64,000 nt of DNA from positions 4,542,408 to 4,606,407 of the forward strand of contig CAJFCJ010000006.1 of the NCBI GenBank assembly GCA_904063045.1, given 5' to 3'. The notes under the pieces are model-generated. The model did not search any database. It saw only the letters and a list, made by a program, of their open reading frames with translations, and was not told the origin of the DNA. This document shows, piece after piece, positions 12,006 to 21,838 of this stretch; the first letter of the stretch is position 1, and the number at the start of each line of letters is the position of its first letter. A program made the translations under genes and the position numbers. The stretch is from Dimorphilus gyrociliatus. Taxonomy: Eukaryota; Annelida; Polychaeta; Dinophilidae.

Positions 12006-13594
12006 ATGTCGAGAGTTGTTTCCAAAAAGGATACAATGAACAAATCGCTAAATTCAACTAAATCAGGTGATATGATACTTTGCTATTTATCTTTAAAAAA
12101 ACAAAACCAATTGAATATTTTCGATCGTCCTTTTCTACCAAGTCAACATGTTCGGGCTTATTTGGCGCGTATCTTGTTATAAGTGATTATCGTTATGAAT
12201 TTCAGGAACCCTGAGGTCAACTGCTTCAAGAAATGGTGCTTTTGCTGCCAGTTTTGCAGGGTATTTTCAAATTTAGTAGTTTGAATATATTAATTTTTAT
12301 TCTAATCAATTCATTAAAGGAAAAGTACACTGGGGACGAAGAACCTCTCAGACAGTGCCAGTATAGAGGCCGAATATATAAAAAACCTGCAACAACAAAT
12401 CTACTTTTTAGAACTAGAAGCAAATTACTTGTAAGGAAGAGTATCAATAAGAAACTTATCAATGCTAATCATTTTTCTTGTATACACATATAAAAACCAA
12501 ACAAACAAACATTAAATAGGAGAGAGCAAGGACGTAAAGCTACACAAATGCAGCCAGTTATGACAGCTGAGGCGGAGAGAATGCTGTCAAAACTTCGAAC
12601 AATGCAGACTGATATAGATGGCCTAAGATCCGAATTGAGGAGGAAAGAGGCAGCTTTAGAAGTTGGAAAAGCTACTATAGAACGTTTAGAGGTATATTCT
12701 TGCTCCTAGTAGTCAATAGAAATATTATAGATATTATTCTTTTTCAGTTAAGGCTAAAAACCGAACAAGACTCGCATTCCAGAGAGAAAAGACTGCTGTT
12801 GGATGAAGCTGTCTCGTTGAGAAGGGATAAGGAATCTGCAGAGAGAGATTTAATTAGGAAAGAGGCTCAATTAAAAGCGGCTGGTGAACAAACAGAGAGA
12901 ACATCTGAAGCTCTATCAAAAGCTGAAGAGCGAATTGAGCTATTGCGTTTGCAATCGGAGCAGACCAACGATCAAAATAGGACACTTGCGGGTCAATTGG
13001 ATGCCAAGAGGTCGGAACTCTTAAAGGTTGAGGCCACTTTACAAGGTTTAGAGGAAAAACAGTATGAAGCTCTGAGGAGCCGATTAGGGAAATCACTAAA
13101 CAATGACGATAGCAAACTAGAGAGACAAATTCAAGACTTGAAGAATAAATTGGATTTAGAAAGAAGTGAAAAAGAGGCGGCAGACGAGAGAAGAACTCAA
13201 CAATTGGCCGAACTCTTAGCTACAAGAGAGAGAGAGAGAAGACTCGAGGACGAATTAGACAGAACAAAAGCTCAACTAAGACTAGAATCGGAGAGGGTTC
13301 AAAGGAACCAGACTGAGTCTACAATTGAGACGGAAAGTCTACGAAGAGAAAAGGAATCTCTTGTCGAACACGTTTCCGATTTACAAGTTCAAGTAAGAAC
13401 TTTTAACCTTTCTTTCCATTACTAACAATCTTTCTTTTCAGATTTCGGATAAGGAAGCTAAACTATTCGAAATGGAAAGGAGATTAAAGCAGTTAGAAGT
13501 TGTCGAAAAAAGTTTAAAGTCTCATGAATGGGGAGAATTAAATAGATTAGCCGACGGCATAAAAACTCTTTCTAAATCTTTAAACGTCTCTTAA
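12006..13594 (+). CDS. long coiled-coil protein, probably cytoskeletal or ciliary
   Basis: Exon 1 (ATG at 12006) encodes a basic, Ser/Thr-rich head (MSRVVSKKDTMNKSLNSTKS). Spliced exons near 12206-12258, 12319-12431, 12521-12690, 12747-13393 and 13441-13594 give a chain of about 390 residues that is coiled coil almost throughout. The segment IEAEYIKNLQQQIYFLELEA is a compact, conserved-looking motif reached only by splicing with the right phase (AGG|GTATTT to AAAG|G). It continues NYLREQGRKATQMQPVMTAEAE. After that come Glu/Arg/Leu-rich heptads to the stop at 13594. I do not recognise an exact orthologue. The composition resembles basal-body, axonemal or sperm structural proteins. No membrane segment or signal peptide is seen. 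Confidence 0.8.
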
Positions 13595-13713
13595 AAAAGT
13601 ATTTCGAACAAAAGAAAAAACCTAACAGAAATGACAACATATTTTTTATAAAAATCGTATCTACTCCTCTGTCTCCCAATCTACTCTTTCATTTCTTCTT
13701 TTTCTTTATCCAG

Positions 13714-13856
13714 ATGATGTAGTTTCTAAAAAAATGGGTGTTGTTTATAAAAACAAAGTAATGGAAAAGGATGTTAGTTTCTATCTGTCTCAACTAGAAA
13801 AAAGTATAATGCAAAAGAATAAAGTAACTATGAAAACTATCAGAGATTATTACTGA
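13714..13856 (+). CDS. possible orphan 3'-terminal exon
   Basis: A strong pyrimidine tract ending CTTTATCCAG (to 13713) precedes a frame open for 47 codons (DVVSKKMGVVYKNKVMEKD to IRDYY, stop 13854-13856). It lies 120 bp beyond the stop of the coiled-coil gene. It could be an alternative last exon of that gene, a short ORF starting at the internal ATG (40 codons), or chance. I could not find an upstream donor of matching phase that is convincing, so this is tentative. Confidence 0.25.
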
Positions 13857-14100
13857 TTATCTTTTATAGCCCCTGTTAAACTATTCAATGACAGTTTCTC
13901 TATGTTTTCATACGTTCGTATACAAGCTATATTGTTATTAGAAGAAAAAGGGAGTTTTATAGGCTAAAACAAGAATAATAAGTAGCAAACGGACGAGTCT
14001 ACTTACTTTCAATGTATATAATTTATATTTATATATTTAAATAAATTTACGTTACGACTACATTTTAATTATACAAATATTCTAATATAATATAAATGAA
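13857..14100. other. intergenic AT-rich spacer
   Basis: About 240 bp without a coding frame, containing AT-rich sequence before the ATG at 14101. Nothing specific is seen. Confidence 0.4.
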
Positions 14101-15180
14101 ATGGAAAAGGTTAATAGAGAGGACATATTGGAATACTACAAATCTACTGAAATCTTTGTAATAATTCATCTATTTATTATAACAAGTGTAATAACAATAT
14201 TCGTATTACTTGTAGTGAAAAAAGTGATAATTAAACATAAGAATGATATAATACATGTCTTCTCAAATTGCATCAATTACAAGCTGCAAAATGCTGATAT
14301 TGAAGAGGAGGGCGTACCTTGTAGCAATCCAATTAGGGATTCTCTTCGTAGCTTTAGTAGGAAAATGAAAGAGATAAAAAAAAAATGGACCATTGCTAAA
14401 CTAGCTGAAATAGAGATGGCACTGAAGAGGGGTAAATGTAAAGATCCTTATAAAAACTACGATAAAAAGGCAAAGAATCCTATTTCTTCCGGTTTGTTTT
14501 GATAATTAATAGAACATCCTACAAATAATAATAGTCAATTATCATTAGGAATTGGTAATGTAGAGTATAAAAGAAAATGTTTGCACGTCCATAGGAGGCG
14601 GGAGTTTTCCGCATTCGAAAATAATCAACCTTATCGTGCTATACCGCTAGATGGAGACATCAAAGTTGAAATTGTCAGAAAGAGGAATATTATTGAAAAA
14701 GACGTCGAAAACGTAAAGCATGGTCGAGCATTAGAAGGCGGAGAAGAGGAAGAAGAAGAGAAAGAAGAGGGGGAGGAGGAGGAGGAGGAAGAGGAGGAGG
14801 AGGAAGAAGGAGAGGAAAGAGAAGAAGAAGAAGAAGGAGAAGAAGAAGAAGAAGAAGAAGAGGAAGAGGATTACAGAGAGGAAGGAGAAGAAAATTATAG
14901 AAATGAAGAAATTATAAGACAAATAGGGAAAAAAAAAGATTTAAGATTAACAAATATACCATTGCCAAACTACGCAAAATTATTGTCATTACCTAAGAGG
15001 AGTACTACGTTAAGAATACCTAAAAGAAAATCGCATAAACTACAAGATACACCAAAATCCTATTCAAAAGTACATAATGAATATAAAGTGAATGAAATTT
15101 CAGAGAGATTCGGTATAGCTAAATACGAAAAATATAACGATGAACTAACTAAACCATATATTATAAAAATAACGAAATAA
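14101..15180 (+). CDS. one-pass membrane protein with long poly-acidic tract (orphan)
   Basis: Two frames join through a 57-nt intron at 14492-14548 (TCCG|GTTTGT ... CATTAG|GA, phase 1) into one chain of 340 residues. Residues about 19-42 form a single hydrophobic helix (VIIHLFIITSVITIFVLLVV) after a short hydrophilic N-terminus. A basic cytoplasmic-like region follows, with helical Lys/Arg-rich stretches (RSFSRKMKEIKKKWTIAKLA). After the junction comes a region with almost nothing but Glu, interrupted by Gly, Lys, Arg and Asp, encoded by GAG/GAA repeats at about 14739-14870. The C-terminal third is again basic (LRIPKRKSHKL). No family is recognised. The spliced frame runs straight through the repeat without a stop, which supports it as a real protein, possibly lineage-specific. 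The opposite-strand Phe/Leu-rich frame is a shadow of the GAA repeat. Confidence 0.65.
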
Positions 15181-15343
15181 TTATTATTGTAAATTTGAAT
15201 ATTCAAATTTATGTAAATGTATATATCTATAAGAATATTATCTTCTTATATGTGCTATGTGTTTATATATATATATATATTTTATATATATACATTTATA
15301 TGTATATAGTACATATATACACAAATATCTATTGGAATAAATT

Positions 15344-15562
15344 ATGTCAAATATTAACTATACTATAGTTAATTATATAATAAATACAACAGCAAAAAAT
15401 ACTGCAATTTATTATTCAACAGCTACAAGAAAAACAGTTAAAAATATAGTAATTTTTACGACAAACTCTGATATAAGCAACGGCGGGAGTATGTTTAATA
15501 TGGTTATAATAATATTATCAGTACTCGGTTTCATTAGTTTAGTAAGGTATGCTTACAAATGA
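15344..15562 (+). CDS. small putative membrane protein (orphan)
   Basis: A 72-codon frame starting at ATG 15344. It is rich in Asn, Thr and Ile, with one hydrophobic helix near the C-terminus (MFNMVIIILSVLGFISLVRYAYK), as in a tail-anchored protein. It follows a long AT-repeat stretch and precedes another orphan. Near its end, GTAAGG and GTATGC resemble donors, so it may be an exon of a larger gene, but the phases I tried do not join cleanly to the next frame. It could also be chance in AT-rich DNA. Confidence 0.3.
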   Translation: MSNINYTIVNYIINTTAKNTAIYYSTATRKTVKNIVIFTTNSDISNGGSMFNMVIIILSVLGFISLVRYAYK

Positions 15563-15749
15563 TATTCTTATGGGAGAGTTTATTGTTTCATTTGTTATAA
15601 TTAAACGGGTCCTCCTTTTGTAAGCAAACCTTTAAAGTTGTATTGTTTACTTTGCTTTCAAAATTGGTTTGTTCGATACATTATTTAAAGGCTCAGCTTC
15701 GTTAAGGCAATTTTCTACCTCATCATCCAATCAAAGTGAACGAGCACGA

Positions 15750-16400
15750 ATGTCTTCTTCGGCGACGAATAGTGACGTGCCCAAAGTTTCAATCAGTAAG
15801 TATGGTATAATAATAGAAGAACAAAAGAAACCAGAGCCGGCAGCTAAGCCGATTCTAAAGAAAGAATCGCAGATTAGTATGCAAAAGACGAAAGCAGATG
15901 ATGAGAATAATAATCTGAAGAAGAGTTCTGCAAGAAATATTAAGATATCCAACAGCCAAATGAAGTTGAACAAAGCCGATTTGAATGATAATTATCTAGC
16001 TCAAAGCGTTATGAATATATCAAATTTATTACAAAATCAAATGAGAAAATCATCGTTTATGAGCGCACCGGGAATAATGATTGGACAACCACTATCTCCT
16101 CAATTTAATCCATACGATCTTACGCAACTTCAACAACAATCAATGATGCCTTTACAACTACTATTAGGTCAGAGTGGAGGTATTTCGCAAACTATGCCCG
16201 ATGGACAACAGCCTTTCATGGGCAATTTCTTTCCGGATTTCGGAAATCAATTGAATAGTTCACAAGAAACTACTCAAGATTACGAGGATATGTCTTCAGG
16301 GGGCAGAGTTTATAAAGGAACCAGGAGGGGTGGGAGATTAAAAGTTACAGATCAACCTCAAGTTGCCACTTATTTAAGGGAAGAAAAGGACGCTCACTAA
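15750..16400 (+). CDS. uncharacterised disordered protein
   Basis: The frame is open from 15636 to the TAA at 16398-16400; the first ATG in frame is at 15750, giving 216 residues. There is no ATG upstream in the open part, so either translation starts at 15750 or a 5' exon joins at an acceptor such as TTTAAAG near 15690. The N-terminal half is Ser/Lys-rich (VPKVSISKYGIIIEEQKKPE). The middle is Gln/Met/Pro-rich (LTQLQQQSMMPLQLLLGQ), and the end has a basic GTRRGGRLKV patch. No known domain is recognised. Base composition here is less AT-rich than the flanks, which favours a real gene. The low-complexity middle resembles RNA-binding or scaffolding proteins, but no function can be assigned. Confidence 0.6.
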   Translation: MSSSATNSDVPKVSISKYGIIIEEQKKPEPAAKPILKKESQISMQKTKADDENNNLKKSSARNIKISNSQMKLNKADLNDNYLAQSVMNISNLLQNQMRKSSFMSAPGIMIGQPLSPQFNPYDLTQLQQQSMMPLQLLLGQSGGISQTMPDGQQPFMGNFFPDFGNQLNSSQETTQDYEDMSSGGRVYKGTRRGGRLKVTDQPQVATYLREEKDAH

Positions 16401-17169
16401 ATGTCAATCTAATATCTTTGAAATTAACTTTTTCCACTATCTTTCCAGTTATTCATTCTTCGAATCGTTTAATAAAGAATATTGAAGATTATGGCAAAAA
16501 TCCCTACTGTATAAAAACTCATTTCTCACGTCTAAACAACAATCTTAAACTCCATCTATCGGATTATGGAAATTTTTTTTATGCAATTGAGTGGGAATAT
16601 TAATAAAATCATCATTACAAGATAATATAATTACGTTATTTATATATTCGATTATAAACTTTAAACGAGTTTATTTAAATTGCTTGTATTCTCGTACGTA
16701 TGGTTTATATCGATATATCGAATAAAGACATTAAAATATTATAAATATATAATAAATAATTTAAATTCTTTTCATATTTCTAGTAATTTTTTCATATTCG
16801 ATAATCCAATATAAACAGATGCTATAATCTCTGAAAGTGTTAATCAATATTTTGAATAAAAGTCATCTAATTTACATCTCTATGGTCCATTTAAAGCACA
16901 TTTGCTAAAGCAATTTAGACTATTGATTAAGACTTGGTATTCTTAATGAAAAACCAAGAGAAAATTCTTGCCTAATTTATCCTATTGTCCTCTTCTAACC
17001 CCTTTAAAGTTTGTTGTTAAAAATGTGAGCTTTTAAACTAAGGCTATTCTCGTAAAAATTCCCTGCTAACAAAAAGCTTAGTTTGCCTTCCCTTATAGGA
17101 CTCCCTAGAAAATAGAATAAAATAAAATCCCCCATTTATTCCTTATACAAATCTAAGCCTAATCTCTTT
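16401..17169. other. intergenic / 3' UTR
   Basis: No supportable gene. The 61-codon frame starting near 16418 has no ATG start and no domain and sits directly behind the previous stop, so it is probably 3' UTR. The remainder is AT-rich. Confidence 0.4.
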
Positions 17170-17388
17170 ATGGGAGAAAGTTTGATTTTTATACGCTGTT
17201 TTGCGGTGCTAATTACATTTAGTAATTGCAGTTGTAACGAGGAACCTTTATGCGCCGAAAAGATAAACGCTAGTGCAAGAAATGAAGGGGAAAATGCACT
17301 CTTTATCTCCACTGGTTTAGTAGTTAATAAAAGGAGGAATTTTGTGAAAGTTTATTGCATTTTGTATGACTATCTCAGCTATGGCTGA
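17170..17388 (+). CDS. possible small secreted peptide
   Basis: A 72-codon frame from ATG 17170. The first about 22 residues look like a signal peptide (SLIFIRCFAVLITFSNC). The mature part has Cys residues (NCSCNEEPLCAE, then VYCILYD) and a dibasic-type site (NKRRN). AATAAA polyadenylation-type signals occur in and just after the stop region (around 17388-17410), only about 20 bp from the tail of CCDC93. The peptide is unlike any family I know, and may be a chance frame. Confidence 0.35.
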   Translation: MGESLIFIRCFAVLITFSNCSCNEEPLCAEKINASARNEGENALFISTGLVVNKRRNFVKVYCILYDYLSYG

Positions 17389-17430
17389 ATAAATTCATTT
17401 GAAATAAAAAAGGCACCAAATTGAAATGTT

Positions 17431-20400
17431 CTAAACGTATTTTTCCAGCTGATTCGTTAATAGTTCGTTTCTTCTACATTCTTCTTGAAAATCCCTTATT
17501 AGTTTAAAATAGGTTCGACCTTTATCAATTAACTCTAAAAATTCTTCATTAAGTTTATCTCTCTTCAATTTCTCCTCTTCCCTCCTTCTTTCCAATTTAG
17601 ATCTATTCTGTTTCACTCCATCTACCATATTTTCAAACTGTTTTAGAAATTGTTCCTTGCCACTTTGACTCATTCTCGCTCTTAATTAATTTTACAATCA
17701 ATATGTAAATTATATGCAAATATCATTTTAGTATTAATATTACTTACTCTTCAAAATTATCATAGATTGAATTTAATAGGTTAATTTCCTTTGTTAAATA
17801 TTGTTTTGAATCTTGTAGAGTATTGTACAATGTGTAAAATTGTTTCGTTTCCTTATGCCTTGCAGCAACTGAATAGGAAAAATTAAATTACATTGATTAC
17901 AATCTCTTTTTAACGCCCTCAAGATAAAAAAAATAGACCATACTTTGATTATATAATTCGACGAATCTTCTTTGATATTGGGCCAATTCGGCTCTTGATG
18001 GTGCTTCGTCTAATTTCCTTTGAAGTGATGAAATATCTCTGTTTACCTTTGCCTACAAAAAAAAAATTGAGAAAAAAACCTTGTAATACGCAATTAGTAA
18101 ATTAACTTTTATTCACTTACCAATTGTAATCTAGCTTTATGCAATTTCTTATTATCGACTCCCAATTGCTCTTCGATCATTAATAAATGCTCCTTCTCCT
18201 TAGGATCTTCAAAATCTACAGTTGATTCTTCCAATTCTTTTATTTGTTTTTCTAAATTATCCTTCTCCTTTCTACATTCTTCCCTAAATTCTTCTTCCTT
18301 CCTTTTCAAATTTTCACTTTCAATAACCAAATTACTTAAGTTTTTCACAATTCTGTTTTATATTTTAAAGAAGAAAGGGGAAATTTATTTTCATTCTCTC
18401 AATCCAATTACAAAAACTCTTTTACCTTCCTTTCTGTCCCTCTTCAATTTTGTGAAATTTAACAAGTTTCTCTTCAAGATTTTCATTAATTTCTTGTTTC
18501 TATACAACAAGAGAAAGGAAGGAAAAATTCTTAGCCGTTTTCTTTTTATATATAATATTTATTTATTTATTAGTATTACTTTTTCAAATTCTTCTCTAGC
18601 CTCATCGTAAACAATTTTCATTTCGTCGTGTTTTTCTTTTAGCTATTAGTATAATTAGTTTTGATATTCATGAATATTCAAAAGGGGAGAGAAAAAAAAA
18701 ACAGCATAGTTAGTTCGGTAATTTCATACTTGATTTTGTCTTTTTAAAAAAAAAATAGACCTTTTCGTAATTATCTTTAGATATTATAATTTCTTTCCTC
18801 AGTGAATTTATTAGTCGATTTTGTTGTTCTTCTTTAGATACTTTGTTGAATTGGAAATGATCTAATTCGGCTTTCTATTTGGGAGATAGATAATTAGATA
18901 GAGAGAAAGAGAGAGAAAGAGAGAGAAGGAAAGCGAGTAAAAGTGAAAGAATATATTATCTATTTTGTTATGTTTTCTATATAAATACCTTTTCTTCGTA
19001 TTCGGAAACAATTTTATGAATTTCTTTCGTTTGACTACTAACTAAATTTCCAACGATTGCAGAAGATAAACGACCTTTACCTTCCATTACGGACATTTCC
19101 TCCATTAAAGACTTCAACTTTTCCTTAATTAATTTAAAAAGATGCAAAGGTTACAATGTAAATGTTTTTAATAGGTAAATTTGAAAATAACAACCTTCTC
19201 AATTTCTTTACTATCATCTCCCTCTTCTTTCTGTTCCAAACCGGCCGCAATAGCCTTTTTCTTTGCCTCTGATTGCCCACTTTCTTGACGTTTCGATAGC
19301 CTATTACTATCTAAATTGAATCTGCAAACGTCGCAAGATTTTCCATTTTAATTACAAATATGACTCTTTTATCGGTCTATGTCGCTTTGTTAGAGATTAT
19401 TATCGACTTTTCGAAGGAGAATTTTGAAGAAGTTCAAACAAAAACTAAATTTACTTACTGTCCATATTCAAGTAATGTAAATTGAACTCGAGTTGATAAT
19501 TCCTGATCCTTATCTCTTCTCCTCCTTTTGTAAACTCGTTTAGGTTTATAATTTTGCTATTTTAAAAAAGAATATCATAATTAATTATTGAAATATGAAA
19601 ATTAATATTTACAGTTGTTTCGGATAAAGTAGATAAGGATTTCTTTAATTTATTCTCTTCCTCCTACAAAGAAGAAGAGAGGAATGTAGAATCAAAACGA
19701 TTAGGAAAAGTTATTAAAGGAAATAGAAAATGTAAATTTAGGACCTCGGATAAGGCGTGACTCTTATTAAATTGGGAAACAGAAAAAGCCCTTAGAACGT
19801 TTCCAGTCTCTTCTCGAGTTTCTATAGCCTTTTTCACTAGCCACTAATATATAAAAAAACGAAGTTACTTAACCGAATAATGAGTAAATAATATATTTTT
19901 GCTTAGGACAAACCTGAATAACTGGGAAAATGTGGATAAAATCAAGACCTTGAATTTGGTGGGGTTCAATTCTATGAGGGCACTTCATTTTCGGTAAAAC
20001 CCTTACAATCTTCTCTGTTAGGGCGCTATAAACGTATTGTAAGTTGATTATATTAGTATACTGTCTAATGTTTAGATGCCTCCCTCTGCCTCCTTCCCCT
20101 TTTCTTTATCTCCCATTCTCCTCCCTTCCCTTCCTTAATTGTTCTTATATAATTATTTATAGAAATTATGTTAATTACATTTTTTGTCCAATTGTTGAAT
20201 TCTCTTGGAAGAGAAGATCCACATCTAAATCAACATTACAAGTTGTTATACACCAGGACATACCACCGACAACCTGGAAAAGTAGTAAGAGCTCTTTTTA
20301 AAAGACTAGTTACTCCCAGCTTTAAAAAAAAAACTATTGATAGACATTTTACTTTATCGAATGCGGACAACCCCTTAATCCGTGCCCGAAAGTATCCAGC

Positions 20401-20676
20401 TGCTAGCAAATATTCAATGATTTTGTTTAACTTTACGCTTTGCTCCTCATCTTCCCTAATATCGAACTGAAAATGCGAGAAACGAATTTAAAATACCTAT
20501 CGAAAATCGATGATAAACTCTACAAAGTTGTTGAGTTTTCATGTTTAAATCTTTAGTATTTGAAAATTTTATGGACATATACAAACTTTTATGCTATAGC
20601 CATCTTGATCGGTAACAGTTGTTAAATCCCGTTTTATAGACGCTGAAGGAAATATTGTTCCAGTAACAGACGCCAT
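17431..20676 (-). CDS. CCDC93: CCDC93, subunit of the CCC endosomal sorting complex
   Basis: Component of the COMMD/CCDC22/CCDC93 complex, which works with Retriever and WASH in endosome-to-surface recycling. The start is the ATG at 20676 ([18 protein letters not shown]). The second exon carries [20 protein letters not shown] and [17 protein letters not shown]. The next exons give [20 protein letters not shown], the [20 protein letters not shown] segment, [20 protein letters not shown] and RVYKRRR...[13 protein letters not shown]; all match human CCDC93 in order. The remainder is coiled coil spread over many exons. The last exon ([20 protein letters not shown] ... [20 protein letters not shown]) matches the human C-terminus. 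Introns are about 50-100 nt; one holds a GA repeat near 18898-18935. It is divergent from SC5D with 148 bp between start codons. Confidence 0.93.
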
Positions 20677-20824
20677 GTTGATATTGTATTTTCACATGAC
20701 CAACTAGTCCTAGGCTTAATGTTATTTCTGCAAAAATATAAAGATTTTCAGAGCTTAGCATCAATTTGTCCTTAGATAATTGATAACCTCTTATCGTCTG
20801 ATTGATTAGATCTGACATTTGGTC
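20677..20824. promoter_or_regulatory. 148-bp divergent promoter CCDC93 / SC5D
   Basis: Only 148 bp lie between two opposing start codons, so both 5' UTRs and the core promoters must fit here or overlap the genes. No TATA box in a classic position is obvious. A repeated TGATTGATTAGAT-like segment lies near 20796-20812. Confidence 0.5.
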
Positions 20825-21838
20825 ATGGACGTTGTTCTGAACGCGTGTGACGAGCATTTCCTAACTCCTTACGTCTATCCAGATTGGTGGAAAGAAGACA
20901 ATATATGGAGGTCAGTGATTAATGAAATGATAAGGGGAAATGAATAAAATGATCGATAAAACCTCAAAATAACAAAAAAAATTATAAAAAATTCACTATT
21001 TTCAGACAATTCATAAGCTTGAATTTTATTGTCGACATTGGAGGAGCTTTGCTCTACCTGTCCATGGCGACGTTCAGTTATTTTGTCATATTCGATAAAA
21101 AGTATTTAAATCATCCTCACATCTTAAAGAATCAAATACGAAGAGAAATAACTTATGCTCTCTCTTCAATTCCTGGAATGGGTATACCAACTTGCCTATG
21201 TTTTCTATTAGAAGTCAGAGGTTATTCAAAGTTGTACGATAGTGTTGACGAATCTAAATACGGTATATTTAAATTGAATAGAGTTTTTAAAGCAGATCTA
21301 TTAATATTTTCCTCATTTGCATTTTAAAGGTTGGAGTCTTATTGCTTGCTCTGCGATTGCTTTCTTGTTGTTTACCGATTGTTTAATCTATTGGATTCAT
21401 CGCGGTTTACACCATCGTCTAGTCTATAAACATCTTCATAAACCCCATCACTGGTGGAAGGTACCAACTCCATTTGCCTCTCACGCTTTCCATCCCATTG
21501 ATGGTTTTCTTCAATCTTCACCGTATCATATCTATGTTTTCCTTTTTCCAATGCACAAGTATTTATATATGATACTTTATGTTTTGGTAAATGTATGGAC
21601 TGTCTCCATTCACGACGGTCATTTCCGGGTACCCAGCAGCTTAAAACCAATAATTAACGGAGCGGCCCATCACCTGGACCACCATCTATTTTACAATTAC
21701 AACTACGGTCAATATACAACTTTTTGGGATCGATTAGGCGGGTCTTTTAGAGAGCCAAGTGGTTTTAAGATTGATTATACGTCTGAAAAAGTGCAAAGAG
21801 CGGCGGCAACAACCAAGAACAATGGTAAAGATGATTAA
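20825..21838 (+). CDS. SC5D: lathosterol oxidase (sterol C5-desaturase)
   Basis: Endoplasmic-reticulum di-iron oxygenase that introduces the C5-C6 double bond in late sterol synthesis (lathosterol to 7-dehydrocholesterol). Three exons (20825-20910, 21006-21262, 21330-21838) give 283 residues, close to the human length of about 299. The N-terminus [19 protein letters not shown] and [19 protein letters not shown] match the family. All histidine boxes are present: HRGLH after IYW, HLHKPHH, and HHLDHH near the end, with [17 protein letters not shown] following. Several hydrophobic helices (for example [20 protein letters not shown]) are consistent with a membrane enzyme. Nothing is missing, so the enzyme should be active. 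Its retention suggests the animal makes or modifies its own sterols. Confidence 0.96.

Noticed and set aside
14731-14922. Minus-strand Phe/Leu-rich 63-codon frame that looks like a membrane protein
   Set aside because: It is the complement of the GAA/GAG repeat in the plus-strand orphan gene; the hydrophobicity is an artefact of the repeat.
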